Shown: piece by piece, positions 1 to 6,911 of the stretch
Position numbering within the stretch: the first letter of the stretch is position 1
Layout: every line of letters starts with the position of its first letter
From: Streptosporangiaceae bacterium
GTDB lineage: Bacteria; Actinomycetota; Actinomycetes; Streptosporangiales; Streptosporangiaceae
Assembly: GCA_030041195.1 (NCBI GenBank)
Contig: JASHOI010000435.1
Coordinates: forward strand, 1-20,428
Reading direction: 5' to 3'
DNA: 20,428 nt
Notes under the pieces: generated by a model
The model's database searches: none
What the model was told of the DNA's origin: nothing
Seen by the model: only the letters and a program-made list of their open reading frames with translations
Translations under genes and position numbers: made by a program

Positions 1-239
1 CCGAGATCCGCGCCGCGATCGCCGACGGCCTCCAGGACGGCCGGATGGCCTGGGCCGCGCTGCTGCACGGCATCGACCCGCAGGCCGAGCCCGAGAAGGC
101 GCAGGCCGTCGGCTCGCTGCACCAGGCGCTGCTGTCGGGCATCCTCGTGCAGTGGTTCATCGATCCCGGCCGCGCCCCGTCGGCCGGAGACCTCACCGCG
201 GCGCTGCGGGCCATCGCCGAGGCCGTGGGCAGCGGCTGA
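1..239 (+). CDS. TetR-family transcriptional regulator, C-terminal part (5' truncated by window)
   Basis: The reading frame is open from base 3 and ends at a TGA at 237-239, so the gene begins outside the window. The visible 78 residues are mostly alpha-helical. The stretch LLSGILVQWFIDPGRAPSA followed by a helix rich in Ala, Leu and Arg is typical of the ligand-binding C-terminal domain of actinobacterial TetR regulators. The DNA-binding N-terminal domain is not visible, so the family call rests on the C-terminal pattern alone. The next gene starts about 40 bases downstream on the same strand and could be co-transcribed. The ligand and target genes cannot be inferred. Confidence 0.65.
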   Translation, partial: EIRAAIADGLQDGRMAWAALLHGIDPQAEPEKAQAVGSLHQALLSGILVQWFIDPGRAPSAGDLTAALRAIAEAVGSG

Positions 240-279
240 GCTGGGGAATCACGCGAGCGTGGCGACGGTTGTCACTGCC

Positions 280-993
280 ATGAACATCGAGATCTGGTCT
301 GACGTGGTGTGCCCGTGGTGTTACATCGGCAAGCGCCGGTTCGAACGCGCGGTCGCCTCGTTCGGACATCCTGACGAGGTCGAGGTCACCTACCGGTCCT
401 TCGAGCTCGACCCGAGCGCGCCCGCGCAGCGCACCGGAACCCACGCCGAGCACCTGGCCGGCAAGTACGGCATGACGATCGCCCAGGCCGAGCAGGCCAA
501 CGAGCAGATGACCGAGCGCGCGGCCGCCGACGGCCTGGACTTCCGGTTCGACATCATCAGGGGCGGCAACACCTTCGACGCGCACCGGCTGCTCCACCTG
601 GCCGCCGAGCACGGGCTGCAGCCGGAGATGAAGGAGCGCCTGATGCGCGCCACCTTCACCGAGGGTCTCCCGATCGCCGACAAGCCCACGCTGGTGCGCC
701 TGGCCACCGAGGTCGGCCTGCCGGCCGCCGAGGCACAGGCCGTCGTCGACGGGGACGCCTACGCCGACGCGGTGCGGGCCGACGAACAGCAGGCCGCACG
801 CTACGGCATCACCGGGGTTCCGTTCTTCGTCGCCGATGGCAAGTACGCGGTCAGCGGCGCACAGCCGCCCGAGGTGCTGCTACAGCTGCTGCAGCGTGCT
901 TACGACGATGCGAGCCAGCTGACGCCGGTCGCGGTCACCACCGACGGCGACTCCGAGGCGAGCTGCGACGGCGACTCCTGCGCGGTCGGCTGA
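280..993 (+). CDS. DsbA-family (FrnE-like) thiol oxidoreductase
   Basis: This is a 237-residue thioredoxin-fold protein with the redox motif C11-P-W-C14 immediately after the first beta strand (IEIWSD) and the cis-proline loop G179-V180-P181-FF. A long helical insertion lies between them, as in 2-hydroxychromene-2-carboxylate isomerase/FrnE relatives of DsbA. There is no signal peptide, so it is probably a cytosolic thiol-disulfide oxidoreductase, a role often linked to oxidative stress. The C-terminal tail has two further cysteines (CDGDSC), a common feature of FrnE-like proteins. ATG 280 fits the family, because the conserved strand begins there. An in-frame GTG at 259 has a GGGGA sequence 11 bases upstream and would add seven residues. 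The physiological substrate is unknown. Confidence 0.88.
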   Translation: MNIEIWSDVVCPWCYIGKRRFERAVASFGHPDEVEVTYRSFELDPSAPAQRTGTHAEHLAGKYGMTIAQAEQANEQMTERAAADGLDFRFDIIRGGNTFDAHRLLHLAAEHGLQPEMKERLMRATFTEGLPIADKPTLVRLATEVGLPAAEAQAVVDGDAYADAVRADEQQAARYGITGVPFFVADGKYAVSGAQPPEVLLQLLQRAYDDASQLTPVAVTTDGDSEASCDGDSCAVG

Positions 994-995
994 CG

Positions 996-1020
996 CGTCC
1001 GCGTCGCCGCCCGGACGGGC
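996..1020. terminator. Possible bidirectional terminator between convergent genes
   Basis: The 42 bases between the DsbA-like gene (+) and the convergent TPR gene (-) hold overlapping inverted repeats: CGTCCG (996-1001) with CGGACG (1012-1017), and GCCCG (1009-1013) with CGGGC (1016-1020). Only one stem can form at a time. There is no T tract, so this is a weak call that rests mainly on its position. Confidence 0.25.
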
Positions 1021-1035
1021 ACGGCCCGGATCGGG

Positions 1036-2559
1036 CTACGGCACCGGATTCCTGAGGCCGAGCACTTCCAGGGCGCCGACCACGATCAGGCCGGCCGCAC
1101 CGGCGGTGAGGGAGCCGCGGCCGTCGTGGCGCTTCTGCAGCTCGGTCCGGAACTCCACCCGCAGGCCGGCATCGAGCGCGGCGAGTTCCTCGTCGTCAGT
1201 CATCTTCGACCAGGGTGTGCTGCGCTCGCCGCCGAGAACCAGCGCGTGACCCAGGTAGTGCCACGCGCGCCATTCGGACAGCTCCCGCTGCTGATCGGGA
1301 AGGTGCGGGCACGCCATCGCGACCGCGAACAGGCACGCGGCGTTGTACAGCTGCACCGCACCGGAGTCCCTGAGCTGCGCATAGCCCACCAGCTCGCGCA
1401 CGGCGATGTCGGCCTGCGCGCGGTTACCGGACAGCAGCCGGCATTTGGTCCGCCGGACGGCGAGCCTCTCGATCGCGTCGTCTCGCTTCTCCGTATCCGC
1501 CTCGTCGCCGCACGCTTGCAGTAGCTGCTCGGCTTCGTCGAAGGCCTCGACGGCGACCATGAAGGTCCTCTGGGCGCGCGTGTCCTGGCCGCTCTGGCGT
1601 TCCGACCAGCCCTGGCGCTCGTGGATCGCGGCCTTGGTCAACCGCGGGCGGTAGTACTGCGGGAGCAGTTGCGCGGCCCGGTCCAGGTCCTTCAGCGCCT
1701 GCTCCACAAAGCCGGCCGCGGAATCGCGCTGTGCCCAGGTTGCGTACAGCGACATCTGGCCGGCAAGCTGCAACTGCAACCCGGTCAGTTCCCGGCTGCT
1801 CCGCCGGGCCAGCGGGAGCCAGCGCGGACGCTCGGGTGCCTGCTCGAGCCGCCGGGCCACCAGCTGGATCGCGATCCACACCGACGCCGGACGCAACAGC
1901 TCGTGCAGGAGCTCACGCGTGACCGCGAGCCGCGCCGCGTCGCTGTCCGCCGTCCGCAGCGCGTCCGAGCTCGTCCAGAACGTCGTGACCGCGTCCGGTG
2001 CGCGCGCCAGCGGCGCCACCTCCACGCTGAGCCCGACCTTGGAATTCGCGCCGTAGCCACGGATGGTGGGGAAGCAGCGCACGCTCCACCCGCGCTGAGC
2101 GGGGAGCGCCAGATCCAGCGCGACCGCCAGGCCTTCCGCCTCGTCTGGGGCGACGGCGCGCAGGCCAGCGGACAGCGCGGCCATCGAATCCGACGTCGTG
2201 CGGTCGAGTTCCCCGACGGCGACCATCCTGACGGTGCCGCCGTGCACGGTCACCAGCCCGGCCTCCACGTCCTTTTGCACGGTCTCCATGTCCGCGTGGG
2301 TGGCGTCGCCGATGTGCCGGCGCAGTTCCCGCCGCACCTTCTCCCGTAGCTGCACCGACAGCCCGGCCGCCGCCTCCGCCGGGACACCTTCGTCCAATTC
2401 GACGTCGTGGATCACGACCTGCGGGCGGCGGCGGCCGAGCCAGGCACGGGCCAGTCCGACGGAGACCAGGGTGGCCGCGGTGAGGCTGAGCAGCGCGACG
2501 ACCCACGCGGTGATCACGCCGGCCGGAGCCCCAAGACCCGCCGCCAGGATGCCGGTCAC
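1036..2559 (-). CDS. Membrane-anchored TPR-like protein, function unknown
   Basis: The protein is about 507 residues. A single hydrophobic segment (about residues 13-36) is followed by Arg-rich GRRRP, which predicts an N-terminal anchor with the bulk in the cytosol. The middle has no domain I recognise. From about residue 285 the sequence is a run of amphipathic helices with TPR-like spacing (for example QALKDLDRAAQLLPQYYRPRL), and a weakly hydrophobic stretch lies at the C-terminus. GTG 2559 was chosen because a GGGGAG ribosome site lies 7 bases before it. GTG 2598 is in frame, adds 13 residues and has a weaker site. It follows the ClpP-fold protease gene by about 70 bases on the same strand, so the two are probably one operon, and the TPR part may be an adaptor or sensor for the protease. 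That role is inferred from context. Confidence 0.72.
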   Translation of the reverse strand: MTGILAAGLGAPAGVITAWVVALLSLTAATLVSVGLARAWLGRRRPQVVIHDVELDEGVPAEAAAGLSVQLREKVRRELRRHIGDATHADMETVQKDVEAGLVTVHGGTVRMVAVGELDRTTSDSMAALSAGLRAVAPDEAEGLAVALDLALPAQRGWSVRCFPTIRGYGANSKVGLSVEVAPLARAPDAVTTFWTSSDALRTADSDAARLAVTRELLHELLRPASVWIAIQLVARRLEQAPERPRWLPLARRSSRELTGLQLQLAGQMSLYATWAQRDSAAGFVEQALKDLDRAAQLLPQYYRPRLTKAAIHERQGWSERQSGQDTRAQRTFMVAVEAFDEAEQLLQACGDEADTEKRDDAIERLAVRRTKCRLLSGNRAQADIAVRELVGYAQLRDSGAVQLYNAACLFAVAMACPHLPDQQRELSEWRAWHYLGHALVLGGERSTPWSKMTDDEELAALDAGLRVEFRTELQKRHDGRGSLTAGAAGLIVVGALEVLGLRNPVP

Positions 2560-2630
2560 GTGCGCACTCCCCGGAGCGGCCGTGCCCGCACCCCGCACCC
2601 CAGCCGTTCCCGCACCCCCACCGCGGCGCC

Positions 2631-3800
2631 CTAGTCCGGATCGCCTTCGTTCGGTGCTCGCTCGCCCTCTTCAATCCAGGCCAGAGGGCTCGAGCTGCCG
2701 TCGCCCGCCACGGTCCCGGCCGGGCTGCGGTGCCCCGCCTGGGCCACGCCCTTCGCCACCTGATCCGCACGGAGACCATCCGGCCCCTGGGCCACCTGCC
2801 CGGCGGGGGCGCCGGTTTTGTCGTCGGTGAAACCGACCACCACGACACCTGGCTGGGCGCAGGCCGCCAGGATGTCGACCGCGCTCTCATACTGCTCTTC
2901 GGTCATGGCGGACGGCTTCAGGCCGATGCGGCTGGCCTCGTTCACGTCGATCGGGAATGGATGATGCGTATAGCCGTAGACCAGCTGGTTGGCGATGGCC
3001 TTCGATTCTTCCTGGCTGTAGCCAACCCTCGACAGCAGCGTCTGCGCGTACATCTCGCCGATCCGCAGCGTCCGGCCCCAGCCGCCAAAGTCCAGCGCGT
3101 TCACCTGGGTCAGAATCGGGGCGATGCTCCCGATGCTGAAGTCCGCCGATGTGTTGACGAGCTGGGGCAGCGGTATGAGCGTCCGCGTCTCCGCGGCGAG
3201 AGCCCGGAACGTCTTGCTGAGAGTGCTGAGCCCAAAGGCCCTGACATAGTCGACGCTCTGGTAGCAGTCGAGAGCCGATACCCGGTCCGTCGGATTCCGG
3301 GGATCACGAATCTGCGTGTCCAGCGGCCCCAGCTCGGCAAAGGGCGACATGCAGAGCTCATCGGCCGCGATGGCGATGAGCGTCCCAGCGCTTTTCGCGC
3401 GCCGCGGCACGAACACTCTGAGCCGTTTCGCAAAGCGGGAGACGAACAGCATCGTCTTGAATGCGCTGTCGAGAGATCCTCCGAACGTGTCGAGGATCAG
3501 GTCGATCGTTCCGTCGAGCAGATCGCCCGGATAGCCGAATCTGGCCACGCAGCAGCGGGCGACCGCGCCCTCCGTGCTCTGGTCGTCCCTGCCCGCCTCC
3601 GACACCAGCGGACCGGCCAGCAGCAGGCACGCGTCGCCACCGCTCGCCTTCAGGAAGCGCTCGCCAGCCGCGGCGACGTTATCGCGCTGAGTTCCGACGA
3701 TCTTCGCGTTCGGGCCGTCCCCGTCGCTCAGGTACATGATTCCGCACGTTGGCTCGTCGCCGAGACGGCCTATATTTTCATCGTTCGCGGCCATGGACAT
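2631..3800 (-). CDS. SDH_sah/SppA-like serine protease (ClpP/crotonase fold)
   Basis: About 389 residues from ATG 3800. The core matches the 'serine dehydrogenase proteinase' family: LILDTFGGSLDSA (about 102-113) is the oxyanion/substrate strand, and KSAGTLIAIAADE (about 136-148) carries the predicted nucleophile Ser137. Then comes GPLDTQI (158-164), matching the family's GPVDPQ signature. The last 70 residues are low-complexity and Gly/Pro/Asp rich. No signal peptide or clear membrane helix is seen, so it is probably cytosolic. The start is uncertain: ATG 3983 is in frame, has a good GAGGG site and would add 61 residues unlike the family. Base composition is lower than in its neighbours (about 57% G+C over 2941-3000 against about 83% over 1801-1860 in the next gene), hinting at separate origin. 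It is first in a two-gene unit with the TPR protein. Confidence 0.78.
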   Translation of the reverse strand: MSMAANDENIGRLGDEPTCGIMYLSDGDGPNAKIVGTQRDNVAAAGERFLKASGGDACLLLAGPLVSEAGRDDQSTEGAVARCCVARFGYPGDLLDGTIDLILDTFGGSLDSAFKTMLFVSRFAKRLRVFVPRRAKSAGTLIAIAADELCMSPFAELGPLDTQIRDPRNPTDRVSALDCYQSVDYVRAFGLSTLSKTFRALAAETRTLIPLPQLVNTSADFSIGSIAPILTQVNALDFGGWGRTLRIGEMYAQTLLSRVGYSQEESKAIANQLVYGYTHHPFPIDVNEASRIGLKPSAMTEEQYESAVDILAACAQPGVVVVGFTDDKTGAPAGQVAQGPDGLRADQVAKGVAQAGHRSPAGTVAGDGSSSPLAWIEEGERAPNEGDPD

Positions 3801-3972
3801 GCCCACCACCACCGGCCATTGATGCAGTCTGAGGAGCCCCGCTGGAAGTCCGACAACTCCACTTTCAGTGTCGGCGCGATGAGGCCGGATGTACAGGGTC
3901 GTTCGTATCCCGCACGGCCGTTTGCGGACCGTTCCGCGAACGATCGGATGGATCTGGCCTGCGGAGGCTAGC
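3801..3972. promoter_or_regulatory. Divergent intergenic region with small dyad
   Basis: If the protease starts at 3800, these 172 bases separate it from the rightward DUF899-like remnant and epoxide hydrolase and should hold both promoters. Base composition is lower than in flanking genes. An inverted repeat CGTTC-CGC-GAACG lies at 3930-3942 and could be an operator or chance. No convincing -35/-10 pair was seen. If the protease instead starts at 3983, this stretch is coding. Confidence 0.25.
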
Positions 3973-4182
3973 GTGCGTGGCATGCCTTTCCCTCAGCTGC
4001 CCGATTACTACGGCGGTCGTCCGCCGGTCATACCTGGCAGAGGCGGTCCCGCGCGTTGTCCGGGCAGCAGGCAGCTGTTCGTTCACCGCATCATGTTCGG
4101 CCCGGACTGGGATGCTGCCCGCCCGTCGTGCACGGAGTACACCAGCGAGTTCCTGGACCTGACCGCCTTCGGCAGGCAGTGA
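3973..4182 (+). pseudogene. Remnant of a DUF899 (thioredoxin-like) gene
   Basis: This is a 69-codon frame from GTG 3973, with GGAGG five bases before it; ATG 3982 is the other possible start. The stretch SRQLFVHRIMFGPDWDAARPSC closely resembles the conserved core of DUF899 proteins (RQLIVYHFMFGPDW..GCPSC), which normally run beyond 200 residues with extensive sequence on both sides. Here the upstream part is unrelated to the family and a TGA follows 18 residues after the core, so most of the domain is missing. The first Cys of the family's CPSC-like site is replaced by Arg (RPSC). The TGA overlaps the ATG of the epoxide hydrolase (TGATG at 4180-4184), so if translated the fragment could couple ribosomes into that gene. 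It could also be a functional mini-protein, but decay is likelier. Confidence 0.5.
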
Positions 4183-5396
4183 TGCCGGACACCCCGCCCC
4201 GTCCCGGGCCGTTCACTGCGTGGACGGACCCCGCGGTACTCGAGGACCTCCGCGCGCGGCTGCGCGCCACCCGCTGGCCGGACGCGCCCGAGGACTCCGG
4301 GTGGTCGATCGGGACTGACCTTGGCTACCTCCGCGAGCTCGTCGCGTACTGGGCGGACGGGTTCGACTGGCCGGCCCAGGAGGCCGCACTGGCCCGGATT
4401 CCGCGCTTCCGCGTCCGGCTTGGGGGCGTGCAGATCCATTTCGCGCACGTCACGGCCGCCGCGCCGGCCGGGCCCGCGCTGCCGCTGGTCCTGTGCCACG
4501 GCTGGCCGGACTCGTTCTGGCGCTACGTGAAGGTCATCCCGCTGCTCACCGACCCCGCCGCGCACGGCGCCGACCCCGCCGACGCGTTCGACGTGGTCGT
4601 ACCCGACATGCCGGGCTACGGGTACTCCGGCCACCCGGCCGGGCCGCCGTTGGACTCCATTGCCGTGGCCGGTCTGTGGGCCGAGCTCATGAGCGTGCTC
4701 GGCTACCAGCGGTTCGGCGCCGCCGGCGGCGACATCGGCAGCCACGTGAGCCGCTACCTCGGCCTCAACCACCCCGAGCGGGTCGTGGCCGTGCACCGCA
4801 TCGACGCGGGCCTCCCGGTCTTCTCGGGCGACCCGGCCAGCCTGGCGCCGGAGGAACGCGCCTGGATCGAGGGCGGCGCGGCCTGGGCAGCGGCGGAGGG
4901 CGCCTACGCCGCCATGCACCGCACGAAGCCGCAGACCGCCGCGTTCGGGCTCACCGACTCCCCAGCCGGGCTCGCCGCGTGGATCGTCGAGAAGCTGCGC
5001 GCCTGGAGCGACTGCGCCGGCGACATCGAGCGGAGCTTCACCAAGGACGAGATCCTCACCAACGTCACGATCTACTGGCTCACCGGCACGATCGGCTCCT
5101 CGATGCGCATGTACCGCGCGAACGCCGCGATCCCGCCAGCGCAGCTCGCCCGCCGGGTCGAGGTCCCGTCCGGGTTCTCGCTGTTCCCCGGCGACATCGC
5201 CTTCCCCGGCGACGTCGCCCGCCCGCCTCGCGCGTGGCTCGAGCGCATTGCGAACGTGGTGCGCGTGACCGAGCCCCCGCGCGGCGGGCACTTCGCCCCG
5301 TTCGAGGAGCCCGAGCTCTACGCGGAGGAACTGCGCGCGTTCTTCCGCCCCTACCGGGCGTCGCCGCCAGGCCGGGCGCCGGACCAAGACTCATAG
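4182..5396 (+). CDS. Epoxide hydrolase (EHN N-terminal domain, alpha/beta hydrolase)
   Basis: The 404-residue protein has the EHN-type N-terminal region (RLRATRWPDAPEDSGW, about 27-41, and a helical segment with WPAQEAAL), followed by an alpha/beta-hydrolase core. The oxyanion motif HGWP is at 106-109, the nucleophile is Asp184 in GGDIGS, a lid Tyr is likely at 311, and the catalytic His is 370 in GGHFAPFEEPE. The acidic partner is probably Asp338 in LFPGDI. An Asp rather than Ser nucleophile supports epoxide ring opening by hydration to a vicinal diol. The protein is cytosolic and its substrate unknown. ATG 4182 begins directly before the family's typical start and overlaps the stop of the preceding remnant. 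Neighbours give no pathway context. Confidence 0.9.
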   Translation: MPDTPPRPGPFTAWTDPAVLEDLRARLRATRWPDAPEDSGWSIGTDLGYLRELVAYWADGFDWPAQEAALARIPRFRVRLGGVQIHFAHVTAAAPAGPALPLVLCHGWPDSFWRYVKVIPLLTDPAAHGADPADAFDVVVPDMPGYGYSGHPAGPPLDSIAVAGLWAELMSVLGYQRFGAAGGDIGSHVSRYLGLNHPERVVAVHRIDAGLPVFSGDPASLAPEERAWIEGGAAWAAAEGAYAAMHRTKPQTAAFGLTDSPAGLAAWIVEKLRAWSDCAGDIERSFTKDEILTNVTIYWLTGTIGSSMRMYRANAAIPPAQLARRVEVPSGFSLFPGDIAFPGDVARPPRAWLERIANVVRVTEPPRGGHFAPFEEPELYAEELRAFFRPYRASPPGRAPDQDS

Positions 5397-5493
5397 CGCT
5401 CTATCTCGAGGCTCGGTAGCTTCGGGCGGAGCATGCGCGTCACGGGCAGCGCGCTGGCCGACCCGCGGCGCACATCTACGAGAGGCAGACGTG

Positions 5494-5679
5494 ATGACCG
5501 GCTCCCATGCCCGCTGGGTGCGGCCTGAAGCTGAGGCCAACGATCCCGAGCGGACAGCCATCCGCGAGGCTCTGGCCTTCGGGAAGGCGGTCTACGACCG
5601 GCGGGTCGCCCTCAGCCTGACCGGCTGCGATCCGGGTGCCTGCTGCGCCGTGGTTGAGCGGCGGGGCTGTCTTCAATAA
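5494..5679 (+). pseudogene. Probable truncated XRE-type HTH (antitoxin-like) gene
   Basis: This is a 61-codon frame with an AGAGG ribosome site about 8 bases before ATG 5494; a GTG at 5491 is adjacent. Residues 1-43 (ending ALAFGKAVYDRRVALSLT) look like the start of small actinobacterial XRE-family proteins, where the helix RVALGLTQ is followed by the ELAxRAGM recognition region. Here the expected continuation is lost: the frame goes into a Cys-rich tail (GCDPGACCAVV) and stops. Another frame reads AAIRVPAAPWLSGG over the same bases, faintly like the missing helix-turn-helix, which suggests an indel near 5621. No partner toxin is visible. It may be a genuine small protein, but a frameshifted remnant seems more likely. 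Confidence 0.45.
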
Positions 5680-5729
5680 GGTCGTCCAAGGGGTGGATAC
5701 CGTCTCGTAACCCAGGGAAGGCTTACGCC

Positions 5730-6251
5730 ATGCCTGACAGCGCGACCGTTCAGATCCCGGCGGCCGGCACCTACCGGCTCGACCCTGAAGCCTCCTCGAT
5801 CAGCTTCGCCACCCGGCACATGTTCGGCCTGGCCGGAGTCACCGGCAGCTTCCGCCCGATCTCCGGAGAGATCACGATCGCGGACCCGGTGACGTCGTCG
5901 ACCGCGTCGGCGGTGATCGACGCGGCCAGCTTCCACACCGGCGGTGCCGCCCGGGACAAGGACGTGAAATCCGCCAACTTCCTGCACGTCGGCGAGCACC
6001 CGCAGATCACGTTCTCATCCAGTGAGCTGGCCCGCGACGGCGATCGCTGGCTGCTGCGCGGGCAGGTCACCGCGCGCGGCAAGAGCGCCCCGGCCGAACT
6101 GGTCATCACCGAGGCGAGCACCGACGGGGACGGCGTCGTTATCAAGGCAGCGGTCCGGATTGACCGGTACGCGCACGGCCTGACCAAGAAGAAGGGCCTG
6201 GCCGGCCGCTACCTGGACATGAACATCACCGCACACGCCGTCCGCAGCTAA
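5730..6251 (+). CDS. YceI family protein (lipocalin-like)
   Basis: The 173-residue protein has the full YceI pattern: GTYRLDPEASSISFATRHMFGLAGVTGSF at the N-terminus, a middle KDVKSANFLHVGEHPQITFSS (the HPxIxF hallmark), then strands ending in the C-terminal RIDRYAHGL. YceI proteins form a beta-barrel that binds long-chain isoprenoid or amphiphilic molecules. This one has no signal peptide, as is common in actinomycete members, so it is probably cytosolic. The start follows a clear AGGGAAGG ribosome site at about 5714-5721. A strong inverted repeat follows the stop, so it is probably transcribed apart from the sigma-factor genes 108 bases downstream, although functional linkage is possible. 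The ligand is unknown. Confidence 0.92.
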   Translation: MPDSATVQIPAAGTYRLDPEASSISFATRHMFGLAGVTGSFRPISGEITIADPVTSSTASAVIDAASFHTGGAARDKDVKSANFLHVGEHPQITFSSSELARDGDRWLLRGQVTARGKSAPAELVITEASTDGDGVVIKAAVRIDRYAHGLTKKKGLAGRYLDMNITAHAVRS

Positions 6252-6266
6252 CCGCTCCATCACCGA

Positions 6267-6295
6267 CTCCGGCGGACCGGGCCGGCCCGCCGGAG
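6267..6295 (+). terminator. Hairpin terminator after the YceI gene
   Basis: A perfect 9-base inverted repeat, CTCCGGCGG (6267-6275) and CCGCCGGAG (6287-6295), with an 11-base loop lies 15 bases after the YceI stop. It lacks a T tract, as many actinomycete terminators do. Its place between YceI and the sigma factor supports a transcription boundary. Confidence 0.55.
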
Positions 6296-6359
6296 CCCCC
6301 CGGGTGCCGGCGGGCCGGAATCCCGGTGTGCGGATAGTGGGTGGATTACTGTCATCTCG

Positions 6360-6911
6360 GTGGACAACGAGCCGGACCGGGATGTCTCGGGTGCCCTCAG
6401 TCGGGGCGACCCGGATGCGCTCGCGCTCGTGTACGCGCGTTTTGGGCCACTCGTCTACAGCATCGCGTTGCGGTCTCTGGGGGCGCGGCCGGATGCGGAG
6501 GACGTAACCCAGCAGGTCTTCGTCTCGGCCTGGCGCAGCCGGGCCAGCTTCGATCCGGCCCGCGGCACCCTGGGCAGCTGGCTGGTCACGATCACGCGCA
6601 GCAAGGTGGCCGACGCGCTGCGGGAACGGCAACGGGACAGCCGCGTCCTGCTCCGAGCCGCCGGCACAACTGCCGTTCAGGAGCCGGCAGCACCGTCGGA
6701 CCGGGTCATCGACCGGATCGTGCTGACCGATGAACTGGCGCAGCTGCCAGAGCCACAGCGCCTGGTCATGGTGCTGGCGTTTTATTCTGATCTCACGCAC
6801 GAGCAGATCGCCCAGGTTCTGGGCATGCCCCTCGGCACTGTGAAAAGCCACATCCGACGCAGCCTGCAGCGGATGCGGACCCGGCTGGAGGCCACCGGTG
6901 TCGCATACTGA
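6360..6911 (+). CDS. ECF-family RNA polymerase sigma factor (SigK-like)
   Basis: The 183-residue protein has sigma region 2 (about residues 16-85, including DAEDVTQQVFVSAWRS at 45-60 for -10 recognition and core binding) and region 4 (about 118-176). The latter contains the helix-turn-helix LTHEQIAQVLGMPLGTVKSHIRRSL used for -35 recognition. There is no extra C-terminal domain. The next gene is an RskA-like anti-sigma factor overlapping its last 14 bases, so this sigma is most likely held inactive at the membrane until an envelope signal. GTG 6360 is the only start that keeps the N-terminal helix, but its ribosome site is weak. The regulon is unknown; the sigma factor may control its own operon and the secreted protein downstream. 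Confidence 0.92.
   Translation: MDNEPDRDVSGALSRGDPDALALVYARFGPLVYSIALRSLGARPDAEDVTQQVFVSAWRSRASFDPARGTLGSWLVTITRSKVADALRERQRDSRVLLRAAGTTAVQEPAAPSDRVIDRIVLTDELAQLPEPQRLVMVLAFYSDLTHEQIAQVLGMPLGTVKSHIRRSLQRMRTRLEATGVAY

Noticed and set aside
4083..5387. A 434-codon leftward frame antisense to the epoxide hydrolase
   Set aside because: Composition is Arg/Gly/Val/Glu-rich with no motifs, as expected from the complement of a G+C3-rich gene. The rightward frame has the full catalytic set.
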